Origin: Acidobacteriota bacterium
GTDB lineage: Bacteria > Acidobacteriota > Vicinamibacteria > Marinacidobacterales > SMYC01
Length of the DNA stretch: 8,779 bases
Assembly: GCA_030598165.1 (NCBI GenBank)
Contig: JAUVQL010000024.1
Coordinates: forward strand, 1 to 8,779
Reading direction: 5' to 3'
How positions within the stretch are numbered: the stretch's first letter is position 1; the number at the start of each line of letters is the position of its first letter. The notes under the pieces were generated by a model that saw nothing but the letters and a program-made list of their open reading frames with translations, ran no database searches and was not told the origin of the DNA. Shown piece by piece: positions 1 to 6,665 of the stretch. A program made the translations under genes and the position numbers.

Positions 1-42
1 CCCACCGTCATCACGATCACCGTGAGGTTCACCCTGAACTAG
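1..42 (+). CDS. C-terminal tail of an upstream gene, possibly a TonB-family energy transducer (partial)
   Basis: Frame 1 is open from the left edge and ends at a TAG at 40-42, encoding PTVITITVRFTLN. An alternating hydrophobic strand ending in F-x-L-N resembles the last beta strand of TonB C-terminal domains, where ends such as T-V-N-F-R-L-Q are common. Only 13 residues are visible, so the family is a guess, and frame 3 is also open here (to about position 119) with a less protein-like translation. If the call is right, it supports a diderm host. Confidence 0.35.
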   Translation, partial: PTVITITVRFTLN

Positions 43-88
43 GAGAGTGGGCCGGCCTGCATCCAAAATCCCCAATTTGTTGCTGTTG

Positions 89-118
89 TTGACGGCATAC
101 GCTTGACCGTGCTAAAAG
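89..118 (+). promoter_or_regulatory. candidate sigma70-type promoter for the ugd-galE-glycosyltransferase operon
   Basis: TTGACG at 89-94 matches five of six bases of the -35 consensus. After an 18-nt spacer, TAAAAG at 113-118 is a moderate -10 match; CTAAAA at 112-117 with a 17-nt spacer is an alternative. Transcription would begin near 125, leaving a leader of about 110 nt before the ugd start. The position between the end of the upstream gene and the first operon gene is sensible, but the -10 is weak and no transcript evidence is available. Confidence 0.3.
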
Positions 119-120
119 TC

Positions 121-149
121 ATGGGTTTCGGGTTTCACAAGTGACCCAT
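121..149 (+). other. small inverted repeats in the ugd leader
   Basis: ATGGGT at 121-126 is the exact reverse complement of ACCCAT at 144-149. A competing inner hairpin pairs GGG (130-132) and TCA (135-137) with TGACCC (142-147), bulging two T residues and leaving a CAAG loop. The two structures share the ACCC segment, so they are mutually exclusive. No T-run follows, so this does not look like an intrinsic terminator. It lies downstream of the candidate promoter and would be in the transcribed leader; any regulatory role is speculation. Confidence 0.22.
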
Positions 150-233
150 TTACGGTGACTTAGTGCCCTGGTTCATAAGCGCAACCCGCAAAAGGGATTG
201 ACGCGATTCAAGGATCAACGGAGTAGAGACCTC

Positions 234-1544
234 ATGAGAGTTTCCGTCGTCGGAACTGGTTACGTCGGACTAGTGGTTGCTGCATGTTTATCCGAGAGCG
301 GCAACAACGTCATTGGCGTAGACATCCTTCCCGAGAAGATCGACCGGCTCAATAACAATGAGATCCCCATCTACGAGCCGGGGCTGAAGGAATTGGTCCG
401 TCGCAATATGGACGAAGAGAGACTGTCCTTTACCACCGACCTCAAAGCTGCGGTGGAAAAGACGCGAATCATCTTCATTGCGGTTGGAACGCCTCCGGGT
501 GAAGACGGCTCGGCGGATATGTGCCACGTGCTGAGTGTGGCGGAGTCCATCGGCCGCTTCATGAACGAAAAGAAAATCGTCGTGCTGAAGAGCACGGTAC
601 CGGTCGGCACAAATGAAAAAGTGCGGAAGACTATAAGTGAGCTGACGGAACACTCCGTTGGCGTGGTATCTAATCCGGAGTTTCTCAAAGAAGGAGCCGC
701 CCTCGACGACTTTTTGAAGCCCGATCGTGTGGTCATAGGCACGGAAGATTCTGACGCAGCAGAAGTCATGAAAGAGCTCTATGCGCCTTTCGTCAGGACG
801 GGCAATCCCATACTCGTCATGGATCCATCGAGCGCGGAGCTCACGAAATATGCCGCTAACGCACTACTCGCGAGCCGCATCAGCTTCATGAACGAGATGT
901 CGAGAATCTGCGAGAAGGTCGGTGCCAACATTTCACAGATACGTCGTGCCGTTGGTTCGGACCGGCGCATCGGCCATGCGTTCCTATTTGCCGGTGTGGG
1001 CTACGGTGGTTCTTGTTTCCCTAAAGACATCCGAGCCTTGCTTCAAGCCGCCAAGGAGTTGGACGTTGAGCTTCCCTTGATTAGCGCCACGGAACAGGTC
1101 AACGAAGTGCAGAAGCTGGTCCTGTTGCCGAAGATCAAGGAGTATTTTGGCGGAGCACTCGAAGGAGTCACATTGGCGGTTTGGGGACTGGCTTTCAAAC
1201 CCCGAACGGATGATATGCGTGAAGCGCCATCGCTTGCGTTGATTCGAGAAGTGGTCCGATGCGGTGGCAAGGTCCGGGCGTCTGATCCTGAAGCGATGGA
1301 TGAGGCACGAAAGGTGCTCTCGGAGATCGATGACCATATTACTTACTGCCGTAAGAGCTACGAGGCGTGCGAAGGTGCAGATGGTCTCGTCCTCGTCACG
1401 GAGTGGAACGAGTTTAGAAATCCGGACTTCGAAAGGGTTCGTTCTTTGCTCAGTCGTCCCGTTGTCTTCGATGGTAGGAACATTTACAACCCTAGACTCT
1501 TGCAAGATCTCGGGTTCAGCTACTTCGGCATAGGACGCAGTTAA
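234..1544 (+). CDS. ugd: UDP-glucose 6-dehydrogenase
   Basis: Oxidises UDP-glucose to UDP-glucuronate with two NAD+ in the cytoplasm, giving an acidic sugar donor for polysaccharide or lipopolysaccharide. The 436-residue protein has the family's usual length. It starts MRVSVVGTGYVGL, with the Rossmann GxGxxG at residues 7-12. NPEFLKEG lies at 147-154, the substrate-binding Lys and Asn at K205 and N209, and the catalytic Cys at C261 inside GGSCFPKD, followed by D265. The C-terminal UDP-binding domain includes FKPRTDDMREAPS from 321. I chose the ATG at 234, not an in-frame TTG at 198, because the Rossmann strand normally begins right at the start and GGAG at 220-223 is well placed. galE follows after 3 nt. 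GDP-mannose dehydrogenase and other UDP-sugar dehydrogenases share this fold, so exact substrate is inferred. Confidence 0.93.
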   Translation: MRVSVVGTGYVGLVVAACLSESGNNVIGVDILPEKIDRLNNNEIPIYEPGLKELVRRNMDEERLSFTTDLKAAVEKTRIIFIAVGTPPGEDGSADMCHVLSVAESIGRFMNEKKIVVLKSTVPVGTNEKVRKTISELTEHSVGVVSNPEFLKEGAALDDFLKPDRVVIGTEDSDAAEVMKELYAPFVRTGNPILVMDPSSAELTKYAANALLASRISFMNEMSRICEKVGANISQIRRAVGSDRRIGHAFLFAGVGYGGSCFPKDIRALLQAAKELDVELPLISATEQVNEVQKLVLLPKIKEYFGGALEGVTLAVWGLAFKPRTDDMREAPSLALIREVVRCGGKVRASDPEAMDEARKVLSEIDDHITYCRKSYEACEGADGLVLVTEWNEFRNPDFERVRSLLSRPVVFDGRNIYNPRLLQDLGFSYFGIGRS

Positions 1545-1547
1545 TCG

Positions 1548-2552
1548 ATGGGCTTACTTCTCGTCACCGGCGGAGCGGGGTACGTTGGCTCGCACGCTGT
1601 CCGCGCGCTCGTCCAAAAGGGTGAGAGAGTTGTCGTCCTCGATGACCTCAGCGAAGGGCATCGGCAGGCCACGGGCGATGTCGAGCTCGTCGTGGCGGAT
1701 TTGACGGATAGGAAGGGTATTGGCTCTGTTCTGGACGACTTGTTCCAGCGCGAAGCCTTCGATGTCGTTCTCCACTTCGCCGGAAGGGCTTACGTGGGCG
1801 AATCCGTTCGAGATCCAGAAACCTACTATCGCATCAATGTAGGAGGTGGCATCGAGCTCCTCTCTGCCATGGCTCGTAACGGCGTACCCGCCCTCATTTT
1901 TTCATCAACTTGTGCTACTTATGGTGAGCCGGAAACCATCCCGATTTCCGAGGACCATCCCCAACGCCCATTTTCAGCCTACGGTCGGACCAAGCTGAGC
2001 TTCGAGCTCGCATTGAAAGATTTCGAAACGGCCCACGGCATACGTCACATCAACCTTAGGTATTTCAACGCCGCCGGAGCTCACCCCGACGGTGATCTGG
2101 GGGAAGACCACCGTCCGGAAACACACCTTATTCCCTTGGTCTGTGATGCCGCCATGGGACTGCGTCCCACCGTGGATGTCTTCGGCACGGATTACCCGAC
2201 ACCGGACGGCACCTGTATCAGAGATTTCATCCACGTTATCGATCTCGCCGACGCACACATCCTTGGGGTCGATGCGCTTCGATTGGGGGCTTCTTCCACG
2301 AGCTACAACTTGGGTAACGGACATGGGCATTCGGTGTTGGAGGTGGTAGAAACCGTTAGACGGGTCAGCGGCAAGGATGTGACCGTGCGCGAGGCGCCAC
2401 GCCGTCCCGGAGATCCTCCTCGACTCGTTGCTTCCAGCAAAAAGATCGCGGACGAATTGGGATGGAGACCGAGATTCGATGGATTGGGCGAAATTGTCAA
2501 AACGGCTTGGCGTTTCAAGCAGCTTCACCCACAAGGATATTCCAAACCGTGA
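1548..2552 (+). CDS. galE: UDP-glucose 4-epimerase, extended short-chain dehydrogenase family
   Basis: Interconverts UDP-glucose and UDP-galactose through a bound NAD. With ugd next door it might instead act on UDP-glucuronate or an N-acetylated sugar, since the family is hard to assign by sequence. The 334-residue protein has the usual GalE length. The NAD-binding TGGAGYVGSH is at residues 7-16, HFAGRAYVGES at 77-86, and the catalytic set is T121 (the position of the E. coli active-site Ser), Y145 and K149 in YGRTK. RYFNAAGAHPDG (171-182) and the RDFIHVIDLADAH stretch (225-237) are typical GalE landmarks. HFAG replaces the more common HFAA. The ATG is 3 nt after the ugd stop with AGGA at 1532-1535. 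The last four bases overlap the next gene, so the two are probably translationally coupled. Confidence 0.92.
   Translation: MGLLLVTGGAGYVGSHAVRALVQKGERVVVLDDLSEGHRQATGDVELVVADLTDRKGIGSVLDDLFQREAFDVVLHFAGRAYVGESVRDPETYYRINVGGGIELLSAMARNGVPALIFSSTCATYGEPETIPISEDHPQRPFSAYGRTKLSFELALKDFETAHGIRHINLRYFNAAGAHPDGDLGEDHRPETHLIPLVCDAAMGLRPTVDVFGTDYPTPDGTCIRDFIHVIDLADAHILGVDALRLGASSTSYNLGNGHGHSVLEVVETVRRVSGKDVTVREAPRRPGDPPRLVASSKKIADELGWRPRFDGLGEIVKTAWRFKQLHPQGYSKP
2534..2551 (+). promoter_or_regulatory. ribosome binding site and GTG start of the glycosyltransferase
   Basis: AGGA at 2534-2537 lies 11 nt before a GTG at 2549-2551 that overlaps the galE stop as GTGA. The frame is open further upstream to an ATG at 2462, but those 29 extra codons lie inside galE and do not resemble the start of a family 2 glycosyltransferase. 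The GTG puts the ISVVMPVFNEEETI strand at residue 11, as expected. Confidence 0.65.
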
Positions 2553-3253
2553 GAGACAAGATTCCCGACAATCCACTGATATCGGTGGTCATGCCCGTCT
2601 TCAACGAAGAGGAGACCATCGAGGAGATCGTTGGCCGCGTGCTCGCCTCACCCTTGAGAATTGAGCTCATTGCTGTGGATGATGGTTCGACGGATGGAAG
2701 CAGCGGTATCTTGAAGCGGCTTTCTGAGGAGCGCGGATTCAAACTTTTATTGCAGGAGGAGAATCAAGGAAAAGGGACGGCGGTTCGCCGAGGCTTCAAG
2801 GAGACCTCGGGTGACATCGTCATTATTCAAGATGCCGACCTGGAGTACTCGCCGGAAGAATATCCCGAGCTCATTGATTTGATTTTGCAGAGAAAAGCGG
2901 ACGCCGTCTACGGCTCGCGCTTTCTCGGCCGTCACCGTGCCTTTATGTACCTCCATTATCTCGGCAACAAATTCCTGACTTTGGTCACGAACATCTTGTA
3001 CAACACCATCCTTACGGATATGGAAACCTGCTTCAAAGCGATACGCGGAGATATCGTTCGGGGTCTAACGCTACGTGAGAAGCGGTTTGGGATTGAGCCG
3101 GAGATCACGGCCAAGCTCTTCAAGCAAGGTTGCCATGTCTACGAGGTGCCCATCACTTACCAAGGCCGCGGTTACGAAGAGGGGAAGAAAATCTCCTGGA
3201 GAGATGGAATCCGTGCCCTTTGGGCACTCTTCAAGTACCGTTTTACCGATTGA
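2549..3253 (+). CDS. family 2 glycosyltransferase, DPM1-like (polyprenol-phosphate sugar transferase type)
   Basis: Probably transfers a sugar from a nucleotide donor to a polyprenyl phosphate or related lipid at the cytoplasmic face of the inner membrane. The 234-residue protein is a single GT-A domain. ISVVMPVFNEEETI (11-24) and DDGSTDGS (44-51) bind the nucleotide, and D95-A-D97 is the metal-binding DxD. TDMETCFKAI (156-165) and FGIEPEITAKL (180-190) follow, then a conserved tail with EGKKISWRDG (211-220). This pattern is typical of the soluble DPM1-like branch. There is no C-terminal membrane pair as in longer ArnC/GtrB relatives. The overlap with galE puts it in the sugar operon, and msbA lies just downstream. 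Donor and acceptor cannot be read from sequence; a mannose, glucose or glucuronate donor are all possible. Confidence 0.85.
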   Translation: MRDKIPDNPLISVVMPVFNEEETIEEIVGRVLASPLRIELIAVDDGSTDGSSGILKRLSEERGFKLLLQEENQGKGTAVRRGFKETSGDIVIIQDADLEYSPEEYPELIDLILQRKADAVYGSRFLGRHRAFMYLHYLGNKFLTLVTNILYNTILTDMETCFKAIRGDIVRGLTLREKRFGIEPEITAKLFKQGCHVYEVPITYQGRGYEEGKKISWRDGIRALWALFKYRFTD

Positions 3254-3258
3254 GTCTT

Positions 3259-3274
3259 ACTCGAGCTCTTGAGT
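3259..3274 (+). other. short hairpin after the glycosyltransferase gene, possible weak terminator
   Basis: ACTCGA (3259-3264) pairs with TTGAGT (3269-3274), including one G-T wobble, around a GCTC loop. The sequence after it is T-rich (TCTTGAGTTCTTTACTTCT) but has no clean T-run. It could weaken read-through from the sugar operon into msbA, or be a by-product of the tandem repeats it overlaps. Confidence 0.2.
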
Positions 3275-3286
3275 TCTTGAGTTCTT
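3263..3286 (+). repeat. three tandem 8-bp repeats, GAGYTCTT, upstream of msbA
   Basis: GAGCTCTT, GAGTTCTT and GAGTTCTT follow one another without gaps at 3263-3270, 3271-3278 and 3279-3286, differing by one base in the first copy. A related GAGTCTT lies at 3252-3258, overlapping the stop of the preceding gene. The array fills much of the 60-nt spacer between the glycosyltransferase and msbA. It may be a tandem operator or a slippage-prone repeat; no function is established. Confidence 0.7.
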
Positions 3287-3305
3287 TACTTCTAAAACGA
3301 TAAGA
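3277..3305 (+). promoter_or_regulatory. candidate promoter for msbA
   Basis: TTGAGT at 3277-3282, formed by the junction of the last two octamers, could serve as a -35 with ATAAGA at 3300-3305 as -10 (17-nt spacer). An alternative pairs TTGAGT at 3269-3274 with TAAAAC at 3293-3298. Both are partial matches. The first would start transcription within a few bases of the GTG at 3314, giving an almost leaderless message, which would fit the lack of a clear ribosome binding site. Confidence 0.22.
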
Positions 3306-3313
3306 TCAAGCCT

Positions 3314-5098
3314 GTGAATGAACTGCGACGTCTATTGGCCCAGGCACGACGCCACCGTAGTCGGTTCACCCTCGCCTGTTTTTCCATGGTGGGGTTTGCC
3401 GCTACTTCTGCAGGTCTAGCCTATCTCATCAAGCCGGTATTGGACGATGTCCTGATACAACAGATCCGGCTCAAACAGGTGGCGTTGGCGATCGTTGTCC
3501 TTTACCTCGCCAAGGGTTTGTTCTCCTATCTGGCAACCTACCTGATGAGCTTTGTGGGCCAGCGGACGGTGATGGATTTTCGCAATCGGCTTTACGAGCA
3601 TGTCCTTCAGCAGTCGGTGGGCTTCTTCAAGATGAAGTCCACCGGAACGCTGATGAGTCACATCACGACGGACGTCGAGAAGATACAGCAAGCGGTATCT
3701 GAAGCCGTGGGCGATCTTTTGATGCAGAGCTTCGCTTTACTTGGATATGCGGTCCTGCTTATCTATTTCGACTGGAAGCTTGCCATATTCTGCCTTGTGA
3801 GTGCTCCTCTAGCCGTGTACCCGCTGATAACGCTCGGGCGAAAACTCAGGAAAACCAGCGATACAGGTCTTCGTCGATGGCGGGATATCAGCAACCTCCT
3901 TCAGGAGACGATTTCGGGGATTCGTGTCGTCAAGGCTTTTTTGATGGAGTCCCACGAAGCCAATCGCTTCGAGAATGTGACGGACCGACTCTTCCGCACC
4001 AATATGAAACTCACGCGTACCGTGTCCATCCTACCTCCGATTATGGAGCTCGTAGGAGGACTCGCGTTCGCCGCGGCGATCTGGTACGGCAGCTCGCGCA
4101 TTGCCCGCGGTGAGTTGACGACAGGTGAGTTCACTTCGTTCATGGCCGCGTTGTTCATGATGTACGGTCCGGTCAAAAAGCTCTCGCGTGTCAATGCGAC
4201 TTTCCAGCAAGCTCTCGCGGCTTCGTCGCGAGTCTTTTCGGTCCTCGACACGCACTTGGAAATTGTCGAAGTTCCGGACGCGATTAAGCTTCAACGTCTC
4301 AAAAACCAGATCGAGTTGCGTGGTGTGAGCTTCAAATACGACGACGGTGACGGCCCCACGCTGAGAAATATCAACCTCACCATCCGAGCGGGGGAGGTAG
4401 TGGCTCTGGTGGGCACCAGTGGGGCAGGCAAGAGTACTCTCATCAATCTGATCCCGCGTTTCTATGACCCGAGTGACGGGGTTATTTTTTTCGACGACAT
4501 CGACATACGAAAAGCGACCCTTGCCTCCCTTCGCGGCCAGATTGGGCTCGTTACCCAGGAGATCATCCTCTTTAACGACACCGTTCGTAGCAACCTTACC
4601 TACGGCGTTCGGTCGTTCACAAAAGATGAGCTTCATGAAGCGGCTCGAGCGGCCTGTGCTCTGGAGTTCATCGAGGCCCTACCGGAAGGATTCGATACCG
4701 TTATCGGCGAAAGAGGCCATCGGCTGTCCGGTGGACAGCGCCAGCGTTTGGCTATCGCACGGGCCATTATGAAGAATCCGCCGATTCTCATTTTGGACGA
4801 GGCCACGAGCTCACTCGATGCGGAGTCGGAGGCACTCGTACAGCGCGCACTCGAGAACCTCATGACGAACCGGACAACTGTTGTGATTGCTCACCGGCTG
4901 TCCACAGTCCGACGCTCGAGTCGGATCGTCGTGATTGAAGATGGTCAGATTCAAGAGATGGGAACCCATCAAGATCTCTTGAATCTTGCGAGTGGATACT
5001 ACCGGCGTCTCTATCGGCTCCAGTTCGCGGCCGCCGGAGACGCCGATCTCGACGAGCAGACCCGCGAAAGAGCCTCCGCCACTATCCCTGAACAATAA
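3314..5098 (+). CDS. msbA: MsbA-type lipid flippase, ABC exporter with fused membrane and ATPase domains
   Basis: A half-transporter that dimerises in the inner membrane and flips lipid A-core or another lipid-linked product using ATP. The 594 residues match MsbA length (about 580). The membrane domain spans about residues 18-300, and a conserved VGQRTVMDFRNRLYEHVL segment (81-98) leads into the first intracellular loop. The ATPase domain has A-loop Y342, Walker A GTSGAGKS (367-374), Q-loop Q415, signature LSGGQ (471-475), Walker B ILILDE (491-496), D-loop SSLD (499-502) and switch H527. All catalytic positions are intact. The start is a GTG; the next in-frame ATG, codon 26, would cut into the first membrane helix. 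The Shine-Dalgarno is weak. No lpxK or waaA follows, unlike many msbA loci, so the cargo could be lipid A or the glycolipid made by the upstream operon. Confidence 0.85.
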   Translation: MNELRRLLAQARRHRSRFTLACFSMVGFAATSAGLAYLIKPVLDDVLIQQIRLKQVALAIVVLYLAKGLFSYLATYLMSFVGQRTVMDFRNRLYEHVLQQSVGFFKMKSTGTLMSHITTDVEKIQQAVSEAVGDLLMQSFALLGYAVLLIYFDWKLAIFCLVSAPLAVYPLITLGRKLRKTSDTGLRRWRDISNLLQETISGIRVVKAFLMESHEANRFENVTDRLFRTNMKLTRTVSILPPIMELVGGLAFAAAIWYGSSRIARGELTTGEFTSFMAALFMMYGPVKKLSRVNATFQQALAASSRVFSVLDTHLEIVEVPDAIKLQRLKNQIELRGVSFKYDDGDGPTLRNINLTIRAGEVVALVGTSGAGKSTLINLIPRFYDPSDGVIFFDDIDIRKATLASLRGQIGLVTQEIILFNDTVRSNLTYGVRSFTKDELHEAARAACALEFIEALPEGFDTVIGERGHRLSGGQRQRLAIARAIMKNPPILILDEATSSLDAESEALVQRALENLMTNRTTVVIAHRLSTVRRSSRIVVIEDGQIQEMGTHQDLLNLASGYYRRLYRLQFAAAGDADLDEQTRERASATIPEQ

Positions 5099-5102
5099 TG
5101 GA

Positions 5103-5110
5103 TATACAAT
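5103..5110 (+). promoter_or_regulatory. weak -10-like element in the msbA-yicC gap
   Basis: TATACAAT lies 5 nt after the msbA stop and contains TACAAT, a good -10 match. I see no convincing -35 at 16-18 nt upstream, within the end of msbA. It is one of the few places where the second gene run (yicC onwards) could have its own promoter, since the remaining genes overlap or nearly touch. Confidence 0.2.
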
Positions 5111-5150
5111 AGTCTGGTGTCCTCCCAGGGCCTTAGCTATGGGGGTGCTC

Positions 5151-5167
5151 AAGGAGATGGAAACTTG
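5151..5167 (+). promoter_or_regulatory. strong ribosome binding site that fixes a TTG start for yicC
   Basis: AAGGAG at 5151-5156 stands 8 nt before TTG at 5165-5167. The frame is open back to a GTG at 5117, but the TTG gives the family's characteristic beginning, M-I-R-S-M-T-G-F, and is the only start with this ideal site. Confidence 0.85.
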
Positions 5168-6043
5168 ATTCGAAGTATGACGGGATTTGCCCGCACTCGA
5201 GCCGACAACGATGCCTATTCGGTGGACGTGGAGATGCGCTCCGTCAACTACCGGTACATGGACGTAAAGGTCAGGGTACCTAACTCCGTCTCCACTCTCG
5301 AGATGAAGATTCGGGACCGAGTCGCTTCTCGATTTGGAAGGGGAAAGGTCGACGTTAGCGTCCACCTCAAACCGAAGGGAGAAAGCTCCTACGAGCTCGA
5401 AGTCGACCGCCCACTCGTGTCAGAGGTCATTCGCGCTATGCGGCAGCTTGGTTCCGACCTCGGTGTCGAAGGCGACATTCGTCTATCCGATTTGATGGCC
5501 TTCGGTCGCGGTTTCAATATTCGAGAAAAAGACCTTTCAGAGGCAGGAGAAGTCTGGGAGGCTATTGAACCGGCGCTTGTTCAAGCACTGAATGATCTAG
5601 AACGCATGCGCAGTGCCGAGGGAGCAGAGCTCGAGGCCGACCTCGACCAGCGTTTGGAAACGATGTCCGGTTATCTCGACAAAATCGAGGAGACGTCCGA
5701 AGCCAGTCGCGACAAAAGACAAAAGGAATTATTGGAAAAGGTGAAAGAGCTGGAGTCCTCTGTTCTCGAACCAGCGGCGCTCGCCATGGAGGTGACGCGT
5801 CTCGTCGAAAAGGCTGACATCGCCGAAGAGATTACTCGATTTAGAAGCCACCTGTTACTCTGGAACGATGCCATGACCCTTGGAAAACCGTGTGGCAAAA
5901 AGTTGGATTTCATCGTTCAGGAGATGAACCGTGAGGTAAATACCATCGGTTCGAAGAGTCAGGATACGACGATTACTGAGACAGTCATTGCCATCAAATC
6001 TGAGCTCGAGCGCGTCCGTGAGCAGGTACAGAATATTGAGTAA
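5165..6043 (+). CDS. yicC: YicC/YloC family endoribonuclease
   Basis: Members of this family are reported to be RNA endonucleases; E. coli YicC was linked to decay of the small RNA RyhB. The 292-residue protein has the expected length and both expected parts. The N-terminal domain begins MIRSMTGFAR and continues with SVNYRYMDVKVRVP (26-39). The conserved C-terminal domain (DUF1732) has EKADIAEEITRFRSHL (215-230) and the signature MNREVNTIGSKSQD (254-267). The middle (about 140-200) is rich in Glu, Lys and Leu and likely forms a long helix or coiled coil. gmk begins 4 nt downstream; yicC-gmk adjacency is common in bacteria. The initiation codon is TTG, so this gene is easily annotated 16 codons too long. 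Confidence 0.92.
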   Translation: MIRSMTGFARTRADNDAYSVDVEMRSVNYRYMDVKVRVPNSVSTLEMKIRDRVASRFGRGKVDVSVHLKPKGESSYELEVDRPLVSEVIRAMRQLGSDLGVEGDIRLSDLMAFGRGFNIREKDLSEAGEVWEAIEPALVQALNDLERMRSAEGAELEADLDQRLETMSGYLDKIEETSEASRDKRQKELLEKVKELESSVLEPAALAMEVTRLVEKADIAEEITRFRSHLLLWNDAMTLGKPCGKKLDFIVQEMNREVNTIGSKSQDTTITETVIAIKSELERVREQVQNIE

Positions 6044-6047
6044 AGTG

Positions 6048-6665
6048 ATGAATGTCAGGAAAGGTAATCTGGTGGTTCTGTCTGCTCCATCCGGTGCAGG
6101 GAAAACGACGGCTCTCCAGAAAGCTTTGTCACTCTTGGATGAGATCGATTTCTCCGTGTCCTACACGACAAGAGTCCAGCGCCTTACAGAGCGCGATGGG
6201 TTGGACTATCACTTTGTCTCCGAGGAGTCCTTTCGGGAGAAAATTGCGGGAGACGAGTTTTTGGAGTGGGCTGAAGTCCACGGCAACCTTTACGGAACAG
6301 GTCGTAGCGAGACCGATTCGATTTGCGCGAGAGGTAGAGACGTTTTGTTGGATGTCGATGTCCAGGGTGCTGATCAGGTTCGCAAAGCGAAGCCGGAGGC
6401 CGTGAGCATCTTCCTGCTTCCTCCCTCCTTTGAGGTGCTCGAGAAAAGACTGCGGGGGCGTCAACAGGACTCTCCGGAAGTGATCGAGAAGCGTCTCCAG
6501 GCGGCACGGAGCGAAGTCGAACGGTTTGCAGACTATGACTATGTCATCATCAACGAAGAAGTAGAGCACTCGGCCGACATGCTGCGGTCCATTATTCTGG
6601 CAGAGAGAGGGAAACCCCATTTGATGAAAGAGCTGATTCGGCCCATCATCGAGTCGTTCCAATGA
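6048..6665 (+). CDS. gmk: guanylate kinase
   Basis: Phosphorylates GMP to GDP with ATP, an essential step in guanine nucleotide supply. The 205-residue protein is of normal length. The P-loop SAPSGAGKTT is at residues 12-21. The GMP-binding region reads SVSYTTRVQRLTERDGLDYHF (starting at 36), keeping R42, R45, E48 and Y54. FLEWAEVHGNLYGT (71-84) holds the second GMP-contacting Glu and Tyr, DVQGA is at 104-108, and the Arg-rich lid with RLRGR is at 134-138. The usual P-R-x-G-E of the GMP loop is Q-R-L-T-E here, an uncommon variant. The ATG at 6048 follows the yicC stop by 4 nt; GTG at 6045 is an in-frame alternative adding one residue. The stop overlaps the coaBC start as ATGA. rpoZ, often the next gene, is missing. 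Confidence 0.93.
   Translation: MNVRKGNLVVLSAPSGAGKTTALQKALSLLDEIDFSVSYTTRVQRLTERDGLDYHFVSEESFREKIAGDEFLEWAEVHGNLYGTGRSETDSICARGRDVLLDVDVQGADQVRKAKPEAVSIFLLPPSFEVLEKRLRGRQQDSPEVIEKRLQAARSEVERFADYDYVIINEEVEHSADMLRSIILAERGKPHLMKELIRPIIESFQ

Noticed and set aside
198..226. TTGACG at 198 as a -35 box close to ugd
   Set aside because: No -10-like hexamer lies 16-18 nt downstream, and transcription would start at or inside the gene.
198..233. Longer ugd start at the TTG at 198
   Set aside because: The added 12 residues precede the Rossmann strand without homology, and GGAG at 220-223 fits the ATG at 234.
1974..2576. 200-codon open frame on the minus strand inside galE
   Set aside because: It lies opposite a fully conserved GalE, has no recognisable motifs and no sensible upstream signals; it is an antisense shadow of the codon pattern.
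4031..4636. 201-codon open frame on the minus strand inside msbA
   Set aside because: Opposite the conserved ATPase domain of MsbA, with a translation that looks like no protein family.
5111..5150. CCCA/TGGG inverted repeat between msbA and yicC as a terminator
   Set aside because: The stem is only about 4 bp with a long loop and is followed by the yicC ribosome binding site, not a T-run.
775..6006. Many GAGCTC hexamers across the window, more than expected by chance
   Set aside because: Most are in-frame GAG CTC codon pairs (Glu-Leu), explained by protein sequence and codon preference rather than by a DNA motif.
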